From Akkermansia sp. (GTDB taxonomy: Bacteria > Verrucomicrobiota > Verrucomicrobiia > Verrucomicrobiales > Akkermansiaceae), in assembly GCA_017472085.1 (NCBI GenBank), contig JAFUQZ010000021.1, forward strand, positions 1-64,000: DNA of 64,000 bases. The letters run 5' to 3'. The notes under the pieces were generated by a model that saw only the letters and a list, made by a program, of their open reading frames with translations, did not search any database and was not told the DNA's origin. Positions 8,663 through 16,969 of this stretch are shown piece by piece. Position numbers and translations under genes: made by a program. How positions within the stretch are numbered: position 1 is the first letter of the stretch; each line of letters starts with the position of its first letter.

Positions 8663-10087
8663 ATGAACGCAATTCCCAATGTACTGGCAGGCCGCTACGC
8701 CTCCGATGCCATGAAGTCCATCTGGTCCGCAGAGGGCCGAATCGTGCTGGAGCGTGAGTTCTGGATTGCCGTGATGAAAGCCCAGAAAGACCTGGGGCTG
8801 GATATCCCGCAGGAAGCCATTGATGCCTATGAGAGCGTCAAGTCTCAGGTGAATGTGGACTCTATCAACGCCCGCGAGCGTATCACCCGCCATGATGTGA
8901 AGGCCCGCATCGAAGAGTTCTGCGATTTGGCAGGCCACCAGCATATCCACAAGGGAATGACCAGCCGCGACCTGACGGAAAATGTGGAGCAGCTGCAAAT
9001 CCGGCGCGCCATGTGCATCATCCGCGACAAGGCCGTGGCCGTGCTGGACCGCATGGCCAAGTGCGCCGGCGGCTGGCGCGACCTGGTGCTGGCAGCCCGC
9101 ACGCACAACGTGGCGGCACAGGCCAGCACTCTGGGCAAGCGCGTGGCCATGTTCGGCGAGGAGATTGTGCACTGGGCCTGGGCCTGGGTGAGCATCATGG
9201 ATCGCTACCGGGTGCGCGGGCTGAAGGGCGCCGTGGGCACCCAGCTCGACCAGCTTTCCCTCTTTGCCAAGAATGCCGACACCGTGCGACAGCTGGAGGA
9301 GCGCATCTGCGCCCACCTCGGCATTGCCTCCAAGTGGATGAACGTGGGCCAGGTCTACCCCCGCTCCCTGGATTTCGAGGTGATTTCCGGCTTGGTGGGT
9401 CTTTCCAGCGGCCCGAGCAGTTTCTGCAAGACTTGGCGTCTGATGGTGGGGCACGAGCTGGTCACAGAGGGCTTTGCCAAGGGGCAGACCGGCTCCAGCG
9501 CCATGCCGCACAAGATGAACCCCCGCTCCTGCGAGCGTGTCAACGGCTTCCACGCCATCCTGAAAGGGCATCTGAACATGATTGGCGGTATCATCGGCGA
9601 CCAGTGGAATGAGGGCGATGTGTCCTGCTCCGTGGTGCGCCGCTGTGTGCTGCCGGATGCTTTCATGGCCGCCGACGGCCTGTTTGAGACCTTCCTGACG
9701 GTGCTCGACCAGATGGGCGTGTATGAGCCTGTGGTTCGCACGGAGCTGAACCGCTACCTGCCCTTCCTCATGACCACCACTATCATGATGGCCGCCGTGA
9801 AGCGCGGCGTGGGCCGCGAGGAAGCCCACGAGGTCATCAAGGAGCACGCCGTGGCCGTCTCCAACGACCTGCGCAACGGTGCCATCCCGCAGAATGACCT
9901 GCTGAACCGACTGGGTGCCGATGCCCGACTGAAGCTCACCCGCGAGGAAATTCAGGAGATTTACGATGCCAACGCCGGCGATACCGGCATGGCCGCTCAG
10001 CAGGTGGATGCCTTCGTGGATATGGTCGCAGAGCTGGCCTCCCGCTACCCCGATGGCGTAGGCTACACCCCCGGATCCATTCTCTGA
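8663..10087 (+). CDS. purB: Adenylosuccinate lyase
   Basis: 474 residues of the fumarase/aspartase superfamily, with the signature GSSAMPHKMNPRSCERV that carries the catalytic Ser loop. The active-site blocks HKGMTSRDLTENVEQLQ and ARTHNVAAQASTLGKRVAMF are also present. The enzyme acts twice in purine synthesis, releasing fumarate from SAICAR and from adenylosuccinate. The closest match in style is the long eukaryote-like or Legionella-like form rather than the 431-residue Bacillus form. No other pur genes are nearby. A weak terminator (CTGCGAG/CTCGCAG, 10162-10182) follows, next to a dispersed ATTGACG-type repeat. Confidence 0.96.
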   Translation: MNAIPNVLAGRYASDAMKSIWSAEGRIVLEREFWIAVMKAQKDLGLDIPQEAIDAYESVKSQVNVDSINARERITRHDVKARIEEFCDLAGHQHIHKGMTSRDLTENVEQLQIRRAMCIIRDKAVAVLDRMAKCAGGWRDLVLAARTHNVAAQASTLGKRVAMFGEEIVHWAWAWVSIMDRYRVRGLKGAVGTQLDQLSLFAKNADTVRQLEERICAHLGIASKWMNVGQVYPRSLDFEVISGLVGLSSGPSSFCKTWRLMVGHELVTEGFAKGQTGSSAMPHKMNPRSCERVNGFHAILKGHLNMIGGIIGDQWNEGDVSCSVVRRCVLPDAFMAADGLFETFLTVLDQMGVYEPVVRTELNRYLPFLMTTTIMMAAVKRGVGREEAHEVIKEHAVAVSNDLRNGAIPQNDLLNRLGADARLKLTREEIQEIYDANAGDTGMAAQQVDAFVDMVAELASRYPDGVGYTPGSIL

Positions 10088-10111
10088 TTGACGATTTACG
10101 AATTGAAAATT
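10086..10111. repeat. Dispersed intergenic repeat (ATTGACGA-TTTACGAATT type), copy 1
   Basis: GATTGACGATTTACGAATTG begins at the purB stop codon. Related strings occur at 17493-17535 and 42371-42405, each just after a gene end. Confidence 0.5.
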
Positions 10112-10161
10112 CCGCTCGCTTTGCTCGCATGCAGACACCCGGCAACCAACTCTCTGTCCTA

Positions 10162-10188
10162 CTGCGAGCCAAAAACTCGCAGAACTTT
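10162..10188 (+). terminator. Weak terminator after purB
   Basis: CTGCGAG (10162-10168) pairs with CTCGCAG (10176-10182) and is followed by AACTTTT. Confidence 0.45.
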
Positions 10189-10242
10189 TCCTTCGTCCAT
10201 TGTTCTTCGTTCTTTGTCCATTAATTTTTCATTTCATACTGC

Positions 10243-12411
10243 ATGACCCCTCCTGAGGAAAAGCTTCTGTTTGAGAACGCGCTGTGGCGGCTCACCACCC
10301 GGCGAACCTGCCGCAACGGCACGGAAGCCGCCGTGGAGGGCAGCACCCTGCGTATTTCCCGCAACGGTGTCGTGCGTGAACAGGAGCTTCCCAGGGGAGT
10401 CCCCGCCGGGTTCCCCCGCTATGTGGGGGATATCCCCGTGCTGGTGGCCGCCTATAACAGCGCCGCGCAGGAGCTGACCTCCATCCGCACGGAGGAGGGC
10501 CTGCTGCGCGCCGGGGCGGCTTGGCAGGGAGTCTGGACCCGCGATACGGCCTACGCCGCCGCCCTTGGCGGTGCGCTCGCCGCGCCGGAGGACTTCCGCC
10601 GCAGCCTCATGAGCCGCGTGCGCGATGGCGTCATCATGCAGGACACCGGCACAGGCGGCGGCTGGCCGGTCTCCACCGACCGCGTCTCCTGGGCTCTGGG
10701 AGCCTGGGCGGTCTACCGCGCCACGGGTGACCGGGAGTGGCTGGAGCAGTGCGCGGATATCATCACCGCCACGCTGGAGCAGGATGCCCGTGTGCTGCCG
10801 CAGGACACTCCCCTGCAACCGGGCGAAACATCCTTTATCGACTGGCGGGAACAGAGCTACCCCGATTGGGCAACGCCCGCCCTCATCGGCTCCTGCTATG
10901 CCTTTGGCACCAATGTGGTGCATGCCGTCTGCCGGCGTCTCCACATGCGCATGCTGCGCCTGCTGGGCCGCCATGCGGAAGCAGACCGCCGCGAGGAGGA
11001 ATACGATACTCTGGCGGAAGCCATCAACAAAACTTTCTGGAGCCGCGCCAACCAGCAATACGGCATCCTGTTCACCCCCCACGGTTACCTGGATGAGCGC
11101 ACGGATTCCCTGGCCAATGCCCTTGCCGTGCGCTACGGCATAGCCGGCGAGCACAGCGAGCGCGCCATGCAGTCCCTGCCCCGCTCTGCCTACGGCACCC
11201 CCGTATTCTCCCCCTACAAGGCAGGACAGCAGGCCGCCTATCACAACCGCGCCATCTGGCCCTTCGTGGAGGGGTGGGTGCTCCAGGCACACGCCGAACT
11301 GCGCGACTGCGCCGGTTTCGCATTCAGTCTGGCTTCCCTGCTGAGCGCTTTCCTGGTGAATGGTTCCCACAAGGAGAATTTCAACGCTGAAAGCGGAGAG
11401 TCGGATGAAACCATCCAGAACTCTGACAGTCAGCTGTGGAGCATCTGCGGCATGCTCGGTGCCGTGTATCACGGCCTCTTCGGGCTGCAATTCGAAGGCA
11501 ATAACCTGGTGTTCAACCCCTGTGTGCCGAAAGAATACGCCGGAAGCCACTGGATTACCGGCCTGCATATCGGTGGAATGACGCTCAGCGTACACCTCAA
11601 GGGCTACGGAACCGAGATTTGTTCCGTACTGGTGAACGGCAAGCCGGGACTGCCGACCATTCCGCTGGATACGGAGGGCCATGTGCAGATTGAGCTGGAG
11701 CTCATACCCGCAGATGAGGAACAGCCCGCAACGCACTTCCCGTTGGCAGTCAATGATTTGCCGGAACCGCAGTGGGATAACCCCACGGAGAAAGAACTGC
11801 GCTGGCTGCCGGTGCCGGGTGCGGCATCCTATTGCGTGTACCGCAATGGCAAGGCCTATGCCACGGTGTTGGACTGCCATTGCGCGGTTTCCCGCTCTGA
11901 GCTTTATTTCAACAGCTTTTGTGTGCAGGCGGTGAACGGCAACACCGCCTCCTGCCTCAGCAGACCCTTCGAATGCTCTGCCCCCGGTGCCACCCGCTGC
12001 CTGCGTCCCCACCGCATCGGGCAGGAAGCCGAATACGCCGTGGAAAAAGGTCAGGCCTGGCTGGATACCCGTCCCTGCACCTCCCGGCTCGATTTTGAAC
12101 CCGCCACGCTGGCAGCCGGCACCTACCGCCTGCGGCTGCTGTACTGCAATGCATCTGATTCTCTGCGCGACGGTGATTCATGCGCCCTCCGCGAGCTGTT
12201 GATAGATGACGAATACGCCGGTATGATTCTCCTGCCGCACAATACCGAAGCCGGAAACTGGGATGATTACACCCTCTCTGCCTCCAGGGTGCTGGAACTG
12301 CCCGGCGGGCAGCACTGCTTCTCCCTGCGCTACTCCGACCGCTGCATCAACTCCAACGGTCGCCTCAACCAGTGCATGATTCGCCACCTGGAGCTCACCC
12401 GCCTCCTGTAA
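10243..12411 (+). CDS. Six-hairpin (alpha/alpha)6 glycosidase with FN3 and CBM-like tail
   Basis: 722 residues, no signal peptide, so probably cytoplasmic. Residues about 60-410 look like an (alpha/alpha)6-barrel glycosidase: GVWTRDTAYAAALGGALAAPEDFRRSLM, GWPVSTDRVSWALGAWAVYRATGDREWL, SFIDWREQSYPDWA and NRAIWPFVEGWVLQAHAEL. A beta-sandwich region follows (about 440-500). Next is an FN3-like domain (about 515-590, NPTEKELRWLPVPGAASYCVYRNGKAY), then a carbohydrate-binding-like sandwich (about 600-722, TLAAGTYRLRLLYCNASDS). The GH family and substrate could not be fixed. It may recycle an intracellular oligosaccharide. It ends at a terminator shared with the facing lipoprotein gene. Confidence 0.7.
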   Translation: MTPPEEKLLFENALWRLTTRRTCRNGTEAAVEGSTLRISRNGVVREQELPRGVPAGFPRYVGDIPVLVAAYNSAAQELTSIRTEEGLLRAGAAWQGVWTRDTAYAAALGGALAAPEDFRRSLMSRVRDGVIMQDTGTGGGWPVSTDRVSWALGAWAVYRATGDREWLEQCADIITATLEQDARVLPQDTPLQPGETSFIDWREQSYPDWATPALIGSCYAFGTNVVHAVCRRLHMRMLRLLGRHAEADRREEEYDTLAEAINKTFWSRANQQYGILFTPHGYLDERTDSLANALAVRYGIAGEHSERAMQSLPRSAYGTPVFSPYKAGQQAAYHNRAIWPFVEGWVLQAHAELRDCAGFAFSLASLLSAFLVNGSHKENFNAESGESDETIQNSDSQLWSICGMLGAVYHGLFGLQFEGNNLVFNPCVPKEYAGSHWITGLHIGGMTLSVHLKGYGTEICSVLVNGKPGLPTIPLDTEGHVQIELELIPADEEQPATHFPLAVNDLPEPQWDNPTEKELRWLPVPGAASYCVYRNGKAYATVLDCHCAVSRSELYFNSFCVQAVNGNTASCLSRPFECSAPGATRCLRPHRIGQEAEYAVEKGQAWLDTRPCTSRLDFEPATLAAGTYRLRLLYCNASDSLRDGDSCALRELLIDDEYAGMILLPHNTEAGNWDDYTLSASRVLELPGGQHCFSLRYSDRCINSNGRLNQCMIRHLELTRLL

Positions 12412-12485
12412 AAGCCCGGCGGCGTCCTTCGGTCTCTATGCTCCCCGCTAAAGACCCGGATTCTTCCTTTTTCCGCAGCCGATGA

Positions 12486-12511
12486 AAAACCCGTGGTTCC
12501 CCACGGGTTTT
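12486..12511. terminator. Bidirectional terminator
   Basis: AAAACCCGTGG (12486-12496) and CCACGGGTTTT (12501-12511) form an 11-bp stem with a 4-base loop between two converging genes, serving both. Confidence 0.85.
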
Positions 12512-12540
12512 CTGTTGCAACAAGGATTCTGCGTTATTCA

Positions 12541-13428
12541 TCAGCGGCGATGACCGCCGCCACGATGCCCACCATGCCCTCCACCGCGGTGCCCGCCCAT
12601 GCTGCCACCACTCGGGCGATGACTCATGCCGGACGAACGGCTCATACCACCGCTACTCGGGCGGTTCATGCTGCCGCCGGGGCGGGTATTCGGGCTGCCC
12701 GGGCGATTCATGCTGCCACCGGGGCGGGTATTCGGGCTGCCCGGGCGGTTCATGCTGCCACCGGGGCGGGTATTCGGGCTGCCCGGGCGATTCATGCTGC
12801 CACCGGGGCGAGTGTTCGGGCTGCCCGGGCGATTCATGCTGCCACCGGGGCGAGTGTTCGGCTGCCCGGCATGCGCACCGTGGTTCGGGCGCTTTCCGGG
12901 TCTGTTGGCATGCCCGCCGGGGTTAAATGGACGGTTCTGCGGCTTCCCTGCATGGTGAAGATGGCCTGCGGGTTTTCCGGCATGAGCGGGTGCACCATGA
13001 TGGAGAGAATGACTCGGACCATGATGTCCGCCGGAGGGGCGGCGACCGGGGTGATGACCATGCGGGTGGTGGCTCGGGCAGTGAGAGCGGTGAATATGGC
13101 GCGGATAGCGCCAGTGACCGCTGTACCACGGCGCCGGCCCCCAGGCCGGCACGATACAGGCCGCCGTCAATGCACCAAAGGTGAACACCGCCGCCCCGTA
13201 GGGATCATACCCATACACGGGACGTCCGTAATAATAACCGTAAATCGGGAAACCCGCCGCATCATAGCTGGCATCCGTCCAGGCAGCCACATGACCATGG
13301 GAATCCACTGCAATACCACCGCTGCCGCCCACGGCTACCTCTCCGTGAGGTCCCACCGTCACAAAGCAGGAGGAAAGCATCACAGACGATGCCGCCAGCA
13401 CAGCCAGATAAATGGATTTTTTTTTCAT
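12541..13428 (-). CDS. His-rich lipoprotein with 14-residue tandem repeats
   Basis: 295 residues. The N-terminus MKKKSIYLAVLAASSVMLSSC is a lipoprotein signal with a lipobox ending at Cys21. A Gly/Tyr-rich part (GYYYGRPVYGYDPYG) follows, then a His/Pro/Gly-rich region. From about residue 190 there are five near-identical 14-residue repeats (GSPNTRPGGSMNRP). The tail is rich in Ser, Gly, Arg and His (HRGGGHGGHRGGGHRR). The His clusters suggest metal binding or a disordered envelope or surface protein, but this is inference. The repeat unit is encoded by a 42-bp DNA repeat, so copy number could vary between strains. Confidence 0.75.
   Translation of the reverse strand: MKKKSIYLAVLAASSVMLSSCFVTVGPHGEVAVGGSGGIAVDSHGHVAAWTDASYDAAGFPIYGYYYGRPVYGYDPYGAAVFTFGALTAACIVPAWGPAPWYSGHWRYPRHIHRSHCPSHHPHGHHPGRRPSGGHHGPSHSLHHGAPAHAGKPAGHLHHAGKPQNRPFNPGGHANRPGKRPNHGAHAGQPNTRPGGSMNRPGSPNTRPGGSMNRPGSPNTRPGGSMNRPGSPNTRPGGSMNRPGSPNTRPGGSMNRPSSGGMSRSSGMSHRPSGGSMGGHRGGGHGGHRGGGHRR
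12658..12867. repeat. Five 42-bp tandem repeats inside a lipoprotein gene
   Basis: The string TTCATGCTGCC recurs at 12665, 12707, 12749, 12791 and 12833, exactly 42 bp apart. Units differ by single bases (G/A at the base before TTCATG; GGTATT or GAGTGTT). The period keeps the reading frame. Confidence 0.9.
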
Positions 13429-13618
13429 AACACCGATACTAAAAGAGGTTCATACACAGCCGGTTCACTACCGGTCACACTTACTCAGGCGTATTCTGCC
13501 TGAACTTTTGTTTAAAATAAAGAATATTTTTTGTTAAACAGCTATTTTTTTCTATCAGAAGCCGGTGAAAACGCTTGCTCTGTAACATGCAGACAGGTAA
13601 AATATCCCCCGAATACTC

Positions 13619-14089
13619 ATGGAGCCACCCTCACCACCATTTGATGAAGAAACTTACCCGCCGGGTTTGTTCAGGAGGTGCGGCCGTGTGCTGAAACGCT
13701 TTGCAGAGAGTCGATGGCAGCTGCCTCTGAGAGCGGTGGCGGTTCTGACCATCGGCGCGGCGGTCATGAGTGCGGCCGCAGAGTTATCTCTCTTGACAGG
13801 TGAATCACCCGGGTGGATAGAGAGTATTCTCAACATCGGGCTGGTACTGTTTCTGACCGACGCGCTGGCAGGGCTGATGGTACCGCTCTGGCTGGTAATC
13901 ATGACGGCAGTGTGGATTCACCGCGAGGATTTATGGGAGGCTCTCTGCAGTTGGTCGGCAAGCGCTGCCGCTGCCGTGATAGCCTGTCTGGTAGCCATCT
14001 GGCTGGCATTCGGCATGCCGCACCATGCACCGATCTGGCGTGATACCGACCATATCCCGCAGGAGCAAGAGAGAGAATCGGGAATATGA
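13619..14089 (+). CDS. Small membrane protein, unknown function
   Basis: 156 residues. A basic N-terminal stretch is followed by three probable membrane helices: about 38-58 (LPLRAVAVLTIGAAVMSAAAEL), 70-98 (ILNIGLVLFLTDALAGLMVPLWLVIM) and 112-132 (AAAAVIACLVAIWLAFGM). The C-terminus is polar. I do not recognise the family. It lies 208 bases before rpmB, which has its own promoter. No clear ribosome site precedes the ATG, which is common in this window. Confidence 0.6.
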   Translation: MEPPSPPFDEETYPPGLFRRCGRVLKRFAESRWQLPLRAVAVLTIGAAVMSAAAELSLLTGESPGWIESILNIGLVLFLTDALAGLMVPLWLVIMTAVWIHREDLWEALCSWSASAAAAVIACLVAIWLAFGMPHHAPIWRDTDHIPQEQERESGI

Positions 14090-14131
14090 CATGCAGCTCA
14101 CAGGCAAGAAGGCAAACTACGTCATGCTGAC

Positions 14132-14181
14132 ACGGACATTCGCGTTGCCGGACTGCCCCTCCGGCAGAGGGTGTCCGTCTA
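14132..14181 (+). terminator. Two-part hairpin after the small membrane protein gene
   Basis: ACGGACA and TGTCCGT form an outer stem and GCCGGA/TCCGGC an inner stem, about 45-90 bases past the stop codon. A T run follows only about 30 bases later, so the terminator reading is uncertain. Confidence 0.35.
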
Positions 14182-14232
14182 CATTCTGCATTGCAAATTC
14201 TGCATTTTCTTCAATTTTTTTGGGGGTTTTGC

Positions 14233-14260
14233 TTGACGAGGTGAGGAAATGGTGTATAAT
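14233..14260 (+). promoter_or_regulatory. rpmB promoter
   Basis: TTGACG (14233-14238), 16-base spacer, perfect TATAAT (14255-14260). The predicted leader before rpmB is about 31 bases. This is one of the strongest promoters in the window. Confidence 0.8.
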
Positions 14261-14297
14261 GGCGCTCCGCAAAACTAAAACGTCACCTTAAAATCTT

Positions 14298-14576
14298 ATG
14301 TCCAGAATCTGCAATATCACGTTTGCCATGCCTCACAAAGGCCGCCGCATTCATCGCTCCGGTCTTGCCAAGAAGAAGGGCGGTATCGGTCGTCACGTCA
14401 CCAAGGTGGTGAACCGCACGGTATATCCGAACCTTCAGGAGAAGCGTATCTGGGTGCCCGAGCTCAACGGCGGCAAGGGTGGTTTCATCCGCATGAAGCT
14501 TTCCTGCAAGGCCCTGCGCACCATCTCCAAGAACGGTGCTTACAATACGCTGAAAAAGGCCGGTATCCTCTACTAA
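14298..14576 (+). CDS. rpmB: 50S ribosomal protein bL28
   Basis: 92 residues beginning MSRICNITFAMPHKGRRIHRSG and containing TVYPNLQEKRIWVPELNGG and FIRMKLSCKALRTISKNGAYNTL, the bL28 pattern. It is a structural protein of the large ribosomal subunit. It is longer than the 78-residue E. coli form because of an inserted KKKGGIGRHVTKVVN stretch. The zinc-binding Cys pairs of some L28 proteins are absent; only Cys5 and Cys76 remain. rpmG, often its partner, is not adjacent. Confidence 0.95.
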   Translation: MSRICNITFAMPHKGRRIHRSGLAKKKGGIGRHVTKVVNRTVYPNLQEKRIWVPELNGGKGGFIRMKLSCKALRTISKNGAYNTLKKAGILY

Positions 14577-14597
14577 AATCTTTTCCGGATTTTTTTT

Positions 14598-14704
14598 GAA
14601 CGTTATGGCGGCTACCCGGGTCTCCTGAATAAAGGTAAACGGGAAAAGCCGCCGACGTTCCAAAACGAACGCGGATGCCCTGTGAGTCCGGCAGCTCACA
14701 TTTT
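14598..14704 (+). promoter_or_regulatory. Structured leader with competing hairpins (attenuator-like)
   Basis: Between rpmB and the 75-residue gene, GAACGT (14598-14603) plus GGCGGCT (14607-14613) can pair with AGCCGCC (14647-14653) plus ACGTTC (14655-14660). CGTTC (14656-14660) can instead pair with GAACG (14667-14671), which would break the large stem. Then TGTGAG (14681-14686) pairs with CTCACA (14695-14700) directly before TTTT, a terminator shape. This is compatible with an attenuator, but no known RNA class was recognised. Confidence 0.4.
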
Positions 14705-14726
14705 ACTTCAAGCATTTTCCAAACAA

Positions 14727-14954
14727 ATGACACCTCAACAGACCAAAATCGCGCTTCGTATCAACGATGATAACCTCAACCACCACCTGTGGAACAACCG
14801 CGGCGTATGGTGGTGCCACGTGACGGTTCACAAACCGGATGCCACGGCTGAGCGCCTGCGCTTCTCTCTCAAGACGCGCAATATTGAGAAAGCTCGCCGT
14901 CTCCGCGACCGTATTTTCGAGGATATTCAGCGTCACTTCGGCATCGCTGCCTGA
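14727..14954 (+). CDS. Orphan integrase arm-domain-like miniprotein
   Basis: 75 residues from the ATG at 14727 (MTPQQTKIALRIND). The centre, RGVWWCHVTVHKPDATAERLRFSLKTRNIEKARRLRDRIFEDIQ, follows the pattern of the arm-type DNA-binding domain at the N-terminus of tyrosine integrases: aromatic beta strands, an Arg-rich strand, then a helix with KARRLRD. No catalytic domain follows; the frame stops and an MBL-fold gene starts 119 bases later. It could be a domesticated DNA-binding protein or an integrase remnant. The intact frame and position after rpmB argue for a kept gene. A GTG at 14682 would add 15 residues but lies inside the terminator-like hairpin. Confidence 0.6.
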   Translation: MTPQQTKIALRINDDNLNHHLWNNRGVWWCHVTVHKPDATAERLRFSLKTRNIEKARRLRDRIFEDIQRHFGIAA

Positions 14955-15073
14955 AGGTAAGCGGTTCATACCTGAAGATTGTTTTTTCATTGCAGATGAA
15001 CCGGTGCAGGAATGCATCGGCTCATCTGTTTTGTATACTGCCTTATTTTCGGCTCGCCAAGAGGGAGTTGCAC

Positions 15074-15712
15074 GTGTACAATGGAGGCGTGAGCAGGATT
15101 CAGATTTATACCGGTCGTTCCATGGGGTGCAATGCGTACCTGATAGAGGGAACGGACGGCTACGCGCTGGTGGATGCGCCGGAGGGAGTGGCCGCCTGGT
15201 TGGCACGTACACTGCCGGAGGGTGAGCGTGTGGCGCACCTGCTTATCACCCACCAGCATTTTGACCATGTGCAGGATGCTGCGGCGGTGCAAGAACGCTA
15301 CGGCTGCACCATGCATGCCCACAGCGCGTACAGCACCTCCCTCACGCTGGAAGAAGCAGCAGGCGGCTGGGGAATTCCGCCGGTGCCGGCTTTTCATGTG
15401 GATGACGCCTTCGGCAGCAGTACGCCCCAAGCCGACTGGGCGGGGCTGGAGTGGGAAATTTTCTCCATCCCGGGGCACGCGCCGGATGGGGTGGCGTATC
15501 TGCTGAGGGGAGAGGGCTGTGTCTTTGTGGGGGATATCCTCTTTGCCGGGTCTGTGGGGCGCACGGATTTTCCCGGGGGCAGCATGGCACAGCTGGTGCG
15601 CGGTATTCGCACGCACCTGATGCCGCTGGACCCGCACACAGAGGTATTCAGCGGGCACGGTCCCTCCACCTCCATCGGGGAGGAGCTGCTCAATAATCCC
15701 TACATCGCCTGA
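15074..15712 (+). CDS. MBL-fold metallohydrolase (glyoxalase II-like)
   Basis: About 212 residues. The metallo-beta-lactamase motif HQHFDH (in LLITHQHFDHV) binds the dinuclear metal site, and further ligands are plausible in IPGHAPDGVAYLL, VGDILF and FSGHGPSTSIGEE. The family hydrolyses thioesters such as S-lactoylglutathione and related substrates; the true substrate is unknown. I chose GTG at 15074 because GAGGGAG lies six bases before it. A second GTG at 15089 is possible, and the far upstream ATG at 14990 is unlikely. The DEAD-box gene follows after 39 bases, so co-transcription is possible. Confidence 0.85.
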   Translation: MYNGGVSRIQIYTGRSMGCNAYLIEGTDGYALVDAPEGVAAWLARTLPEGERVAHLLITHQHFDHVQDAAAVQERYGCTMHAHSAYSTSLTLEEAAGGWGIPPVPAFHVDDAFGSSTPQADWAGLEWEIFSIPGHAPDGVAYLLRGEGCVFVGDILFAGSVGRTDFPGGSMAQLVRGIRTHLMPLDPHTEVFSGHGPSTSIGEELLNNPYIA

Positions 15713-15751
15713 TGTGACGTTAAGTTTTCAACAAAGAACCAGAAGAGAGAT

Positions 15752-16954
15752 ATGACATTCGAAGAACTGGGGCTGGCCGCGCCCATTCTGGCGGCTGTGA
15801 AAGACTGCGGGTATGAATCCCCCACACCTATTCAGGAACAGGCAATCCCGCAAATTTTACAGGGTAAGGATGTCATCGGTGCCTCGCAGACCGGCACCGG
15901 CAAATCCGCTGCTTTTGCGCTGCCGCTGCTCAGCCGGATTGAGCCTGTCGGGCGGCCGCAGATTCTCGTGCTGGAGCCCACCCGCGAGCTGGCTGACCAG
16001 CTGGCCGAAGCGTTCCGCGCCTATGCCGCGCACACGGATATCAAGGTGGGGCTGCTGTACGGCGGCGTGGGCTACGGCAAACAGACGGAGGAGCTGCAGA
16101 AGGGGGTGGATGTCGTTGTCGCCACACCAGGGCGCCTCATTGACCATTTCTACCGTGGCAACATGAAGTTCAAGGAGGTGAAGACCCTGGTGCTGGATGA
16201 GGTGGACCGCATGACAGATATGGGCTTCCTGCCCATTGTCCGCAAGATTGTGAACCTCTGCCCCTGGGATGGACGCCAGACGCTCTTCTTCTCTGCCACG
16301 ATGCCGCAGATTCTCCAGGGCTTTGCCAAATGGTGTCTGACCGACCCGGTGGAGATTGCCATTGCCCGCCGCGAGGTGGCCTCCACGATTTCCCACGCGT
16401 TCTACCCGGTGGGGCTGGATCAGCGGGATGAGCTGCTGCTGGCGCTGGTGAAAGCCACGGATTTCCAAAACCTGATGGTGTTCACCCGCACACGCAAGGA
16501 GGCAGATGCCGTGGCCGACATGCTCTCCCGCTCCGGCTGGGACAGGCAGGTCACCTGCATGCACTCGGATATCCCCCAAAAGGAGCGTATGGCCGCCCTC
16601 AAGGGTTTCAAGGAGGATAAATTCCGCATCCTGGTGGCCACGGATGTGGCCGCCCGCGGTATCGATATCAACGGCGTGACCCACGTCATCAACTACCGCG
16701 TGCCGGAAAACCCGGAGGACTACGTGCACCGCATCGGCCGCACCGGGCGAGCAGAGGCCACGGGCGATGCTTTCACCCTGCTGACAGCGGATGAGGTGGA
16801 CTTCGCCAAGAGTGTGGAAGCTTTCATCAACCGGAAAATTGAGCGCCGCAAGCTGGAGGGCTTCGACTATGCCTACACGGCACTGCTGGAGACCTCCCCC
16901 GTGCGCCCCGTACGCAAACCGCGCCCGGCTGCACCCAAGCGCCGCCGCCGCTGA
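15752..16954 (+). CDS. DEAD-box ATP-dependent RNA helicase
   Basis: 400 residues with all helicase motifs in order: Q motif PTPIQEQAIP, Walker A SQTGTGKS (45-52), PTRELADQ, TPGR, motif II DEVD (150-153, Val instead of Ala), SAT (182-184), VATDVAARGIDI and HRIGRTGR. A short basic tail (RKPRPAAPKRRRR) likely aids RNA binding. Such proteins unwind short RNA duplexes in ribosome assembly or mRNA decay; without a specific C-terminal domain the exact RhlE, SrmB or CshA role cannot be assigned. ruvC follows after 15 bases. Confidence 0.95.
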   Translation: MTFEELGLAAPILAAVKDCGYESPTPIQEQAIPQILQGKDVIGASQTGTGKSAAFALPLLSRIEPVGRPQILVLEPTRELADQLAEAFRAYAAHTDIKVGLLYGGVGYGKQTEELQKGVDVVVATPGRLIDHFYRGNMKFKEVKTLVLDEVDRMTDMGFLPIVRKIVNLCPWDGRQTLFFSATMPQILQGFAKWCLTDPVEIAIARREVASTISHAFYPVGLDQRDELLLALVKATDFQNLMVFTRTRKEADAVADMLSRSGWDRQVTCMHSDIPQKERMAALKGFKEDKFRILVATDVAARGIDINGVTHVINYRVPENPEDYVHRIGRTGRAEATGDAFTLLTADEVDFAKSVEAFINRKIERRKLEGFDYAYTALLETSPVRPVRKPRPAAPKRRRR

Positions 16955-16969
16955 CAGGACTGCTGAGCC

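Noticed and set aside
14727-14954. Prophage or integrative element
   Set aside because: Only an arm-domain-like miniprotein is present; no recombinase, att repeats or phage genes are nearby.
14990-15712. Long start for the MBL-fold gene at 14990
   Set aside because: The extra N-terminus is not family-like, and a good ribosome site stands before GTG 15074.
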